A DNA stretch of 7,274 bases from Ruixingdingia sedimenti (lineage in GTDB: Bacteria; Pseudomonadota; Alphaproteobacteria; Rhodobacterales; Rhodobacteraceae), in the NCBI RefSeq assembly GCF_031432425.1, contig NZ_JAVKPH010000071.1, positions 1 to 7,274 of the forward strand, in the 5' to 3' direction. This document shows positions 6,150-7,274 of the stretch, one piece after another. The translations under genes and the position numbers were made by a program. How positions within the stretch are numbered: position 1 is the first letter of the stretch; every line of letters begins with the position of its first letter. The notes under the pieces were generated by a model. That model had not been told where the DNA came from, searched no databases, and saw only the letters and a program-made list of their open reading frames with translations.

Positions 6150-6427
6150 CGGCCCCTCCCGGCGCGCGGGGCGCTCGGCTTGCGGGAGGCTTCCTGCTCG
6201 CGGGCGAGCAGCCAGTCGCGCACCGCCTCGATGCGGTAGTAGACGCGCCGGCCGATCACCACGAAGGGCGGGGACTGGCGCAGTTGGCGGTCGCGCTGAC
6301 AGGTGCGCAGCGACACCCCGCGGCGGGCCGCGTATTCCTCCTCCGAGATGAAACCGTCGAGGAAATCGGTGGGTGGGGCGACGGAGGCGGCCCTCTCGGC
6401 GCCTCCGGATGCAAAGGGTTGGGTCAT
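6146..6427 (-). CDS. AlpA/excisionase-like helix-turn-helix protein, 93 aa
   Basis: Residues about 26-76 form the domain: GFISEEEYAARRGVSLRTCQ gives the helix-turn-helix, SPPFVVIGRRVYYRIEAV the wing, and DWLLAREQE the closing helix. This is the plan of AlpA and MerR-like excisionases, which activate excision or replication genes in P4-like elements and prophages. The N-terminal 25 residues look disordered and the C-terminus is basic. AAGGAG lies six bases before the ATG. It is the first gene of the primase operon and has a repeat-containing spacer directly upstream, a natural place for its own control. Whether it acts as repressor, activator or excisionase is not decided by the sequence. Confidence 0.85.
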   Translation of the reverse strand: MTQPFASGGAERAASVAPPTDFLDGFISEEEYAARRGVSLRTCQRDRQLRQSPPFVVIGRRVYYRIEAVRDWLLAREQEASRKPSAPRAGRGR

Positions 6428-6542
6428 CGGCGTCTCCTTCGTGCCAGGCGACGCAACGCGCCGCCGATGCCCGAGAGATGCCGACGTTCAGCCCCCCGAA
6501 AAACTGCCCCGAAAATACCCCCGGAGCAATAATTTCAGGGGA
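6428..6542. promoter_or_regulatory. Spacer upstream of the AlpA-like gene with tandem CCCCGAAAA repeats
   Basis: CCCCGAAAA occurs at 6494-6502 and again at 6507-6515, a 13-base period, followed by another C run at 6518-6522. The stretch to 6540 (AATAATTTCAGGGG) is the most A+T-rich part nearby. It separates the 227-aa gene from the operon, so a promoter or operator for the operon would be expected here. I could not find a convincing -35/-10 pair. An operator for one of the two small HTH proteins is the simplest idea, but unproven. Confidence 0.35.
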
Positions 6543-7226
6543 TTACGCAGTCCTTAGGCGCACTGCGCGCCAAGCCTCGCGAAGGTTGTTCTCGATCGTC
6601 TTGGTGGTGGGGCAGTCCCGCCGCGGATAGGTCTCGCGATACCACGCCTGCAGCGCGCGGGCTTCGGCGGCGAGACTGTCAGCGATCTCGCCCGCCTCTG
6701 CGCGGCGCTGAAACTCGATCCGGATGATGTCAATTCCCTTCTTCGGACGCCCGGGCGTTCCGGTCGGCATGTGGTCGTCGGCATCGGGCGGCAGGATGTG
6801 GATGTCGTGCACGATGTTGGCGCCGACGCTGGCCTCGCCCTTCCGGACATTGGTGATGCGCAGTTGCCGCCACGCGGGCGCGGGGATCGCATGCCACGGG
6901 CCGAAAGGCGGGTTCTCCTGCCCGAAGGCCGTCAGTTCGCCCGCCTCCAGCTTCGCCTTCATCGCGGCGAGCATGCCGTACCACACGCGGTGCAGATCTG
7001 CCCGCGCCGAGCGCGACCGGCTGGCAATGTAGTTCGCGGCCTTCGCCTCCTCCCAGTCCGAGACGTAGCTTGAGAGATAGGTCGGCCGCTTCGGCGCGTT
7101 CTTGCGGGCCTCGGTCGCGCGCGCATGCTCCTCCCACATCTCGGCTGGCAGGAACTTCCGAATCGCTTGCTCGAGGGGCAGGGCGTCGGGCGGTGGGCCG
7201 TAGTATCCGTGTCGATCAAGTGGCAT
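6543..7226 (-). CDS. Unrecognised phage-associated protein, 227 aa, with basic GRPKK motif
   Basis: No catalytic family is recognised. The C-terminal half has a pattern I recall from alphaproteobacterial hypothetical proteins: an AT-hook-like TPGRPKKG (157-164), then helices (IEFQRRAEAGEIADSLAAEA, 170-189) and a final segment PTTKTIENNLREAWRAV (206-222) that looks like a DNA-binding helix pair. A replication or regulatory role is possible but not shown. The ATG at 7226 has GGAG five bases upstream, but it overlaps the end of a transposase-like frame by 11 bp, and the first dozen residues could come from that element. ATG 7139 (residue 30) is the next candidate start. The rest keeps the codon bias of the other phage genes. 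Confidence 0.75.
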   Translation of the reverse strand: MPLDRHGYYGPPPDALPLEQAIRKFLPAEMWEEHARATEARKNAPKRPTYLSSYVSDWEEAKAANYIASRSRSARADLHRVWYGMLAAMKAKLEAGELTAFGQENPPFGPWHAIPAPAWRQLRITNVRKGEASVGANIVHDIHILPPDADDHMPTGTPGRPKKGIDIIRIEFQRRAEAGEIADSLAAEARALQAWYRETYPRRDCPTTKTIENNLREAWRAVRLRTA

Positions 7227-7274
7227 TTGGGCTCCATTTTCGATTGTCGCGGATGAGCGCGTTGGCCAGCACGA
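7216..7274 (-). CDS. C-terminal tail of an upstream gene, probably IS110-family transposase (partial)
   Basis: The frame reads VLANALIRDNRKWSPNAT and stops at TGA (7216-7218). The first nine codons all end in G or C, unlike the other minus-strand frame that stays open into the 227-aa gene, which supports real coding. The pattern L-A-N-A-x-I-R-D-x-x-x-W resembles the tail of IS110-family transposases, whose C-termini often carry such a helix. Only 18 residues are visible, so the family call is tentative. If correct, a second insertion element abuts the phage block on its right side. Confidence 0.45.
   Translation of the reverse strand, partial: VLANALIRDNRKWSPNAT

Noticed and set aside
1..7274. 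tRNA, rRNA, integrase gene or att core repeats
   Set aside because: None was seen. No tyrosine or serine recombinase motifs appear in any coding frame, and no tRNA-like cloverleaf was noticed by eye.

Overview
This 7.3 kb window has very high GC (75% by hand count over 4501-4600). It carries a minus-strand phage-type gene block, transcribed from the right edge to the left. The GC level, codon choice and the style of the primase and GpA-type terminase suggest an alphaproteobacterial prophage or prophage-derived element, probably Rhodobacterales (a Paracoccus or Rhodobacter relative). The taxonomy is inferred from remembered family resemblance, not from a search.

Layout, in direction of transcription. 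At the extreme right (7216-7274) is the tail of an upstream coding region that resembles the C-terminus of an IS110-family transposase. A 227-aa unrecognised protein follows, then a 115-bp spacer with short tandem repeats. Next is a tight operon: a 93-aa AlpA/excisionase-like helix-turn-helix protein, a 75-aa second small DNA-binding protein, a 155-aa protein of unknown function, and an 817-aa toprim-primase/SF3 (D5/P4-type) helicase. These genes overlap by 4 to 11 bp and have good Shine-Dalgarno sites, so they are probably translationally coupled. A 339-bp intergenic region follows. It is dominated by a striking inverted duplication (72-nt arms, 2805-2876 and 2958-3029) carrying seven copies of an octamer, GTGACGCA or a close variant. 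After it come the small terminase (Nu1-like) and the large terminase (lambda gpA family).

Downstream of the large terminase, the expected head-tail connector, portal and capsid genes are absent. Instead GC falls to 50% (101-200). Here lies a short reading frame resembling the N-terminus of type I restriction HsdR-like proteins. It is cut off by what looks like the end of an IS3-family insertion sequence at position 77, and that end supplies the stop codon. The first codons of the IS orfA (MSKTTNKF) run off the left edge.

How the genes fit together: the two small HTH proteins probably regulate the element or its excision, and the primase-helicase would replicate it. The repeat region between primase and terminase is well placed to be its replication origin, its packaging (cos) site, or both. 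TerS and TerL would then cut and package DNA. With no structural genes in view and insertion-sequence-like sequence at both ends, this may be a decayed or re-modelled prophage, or a satellite-like element.
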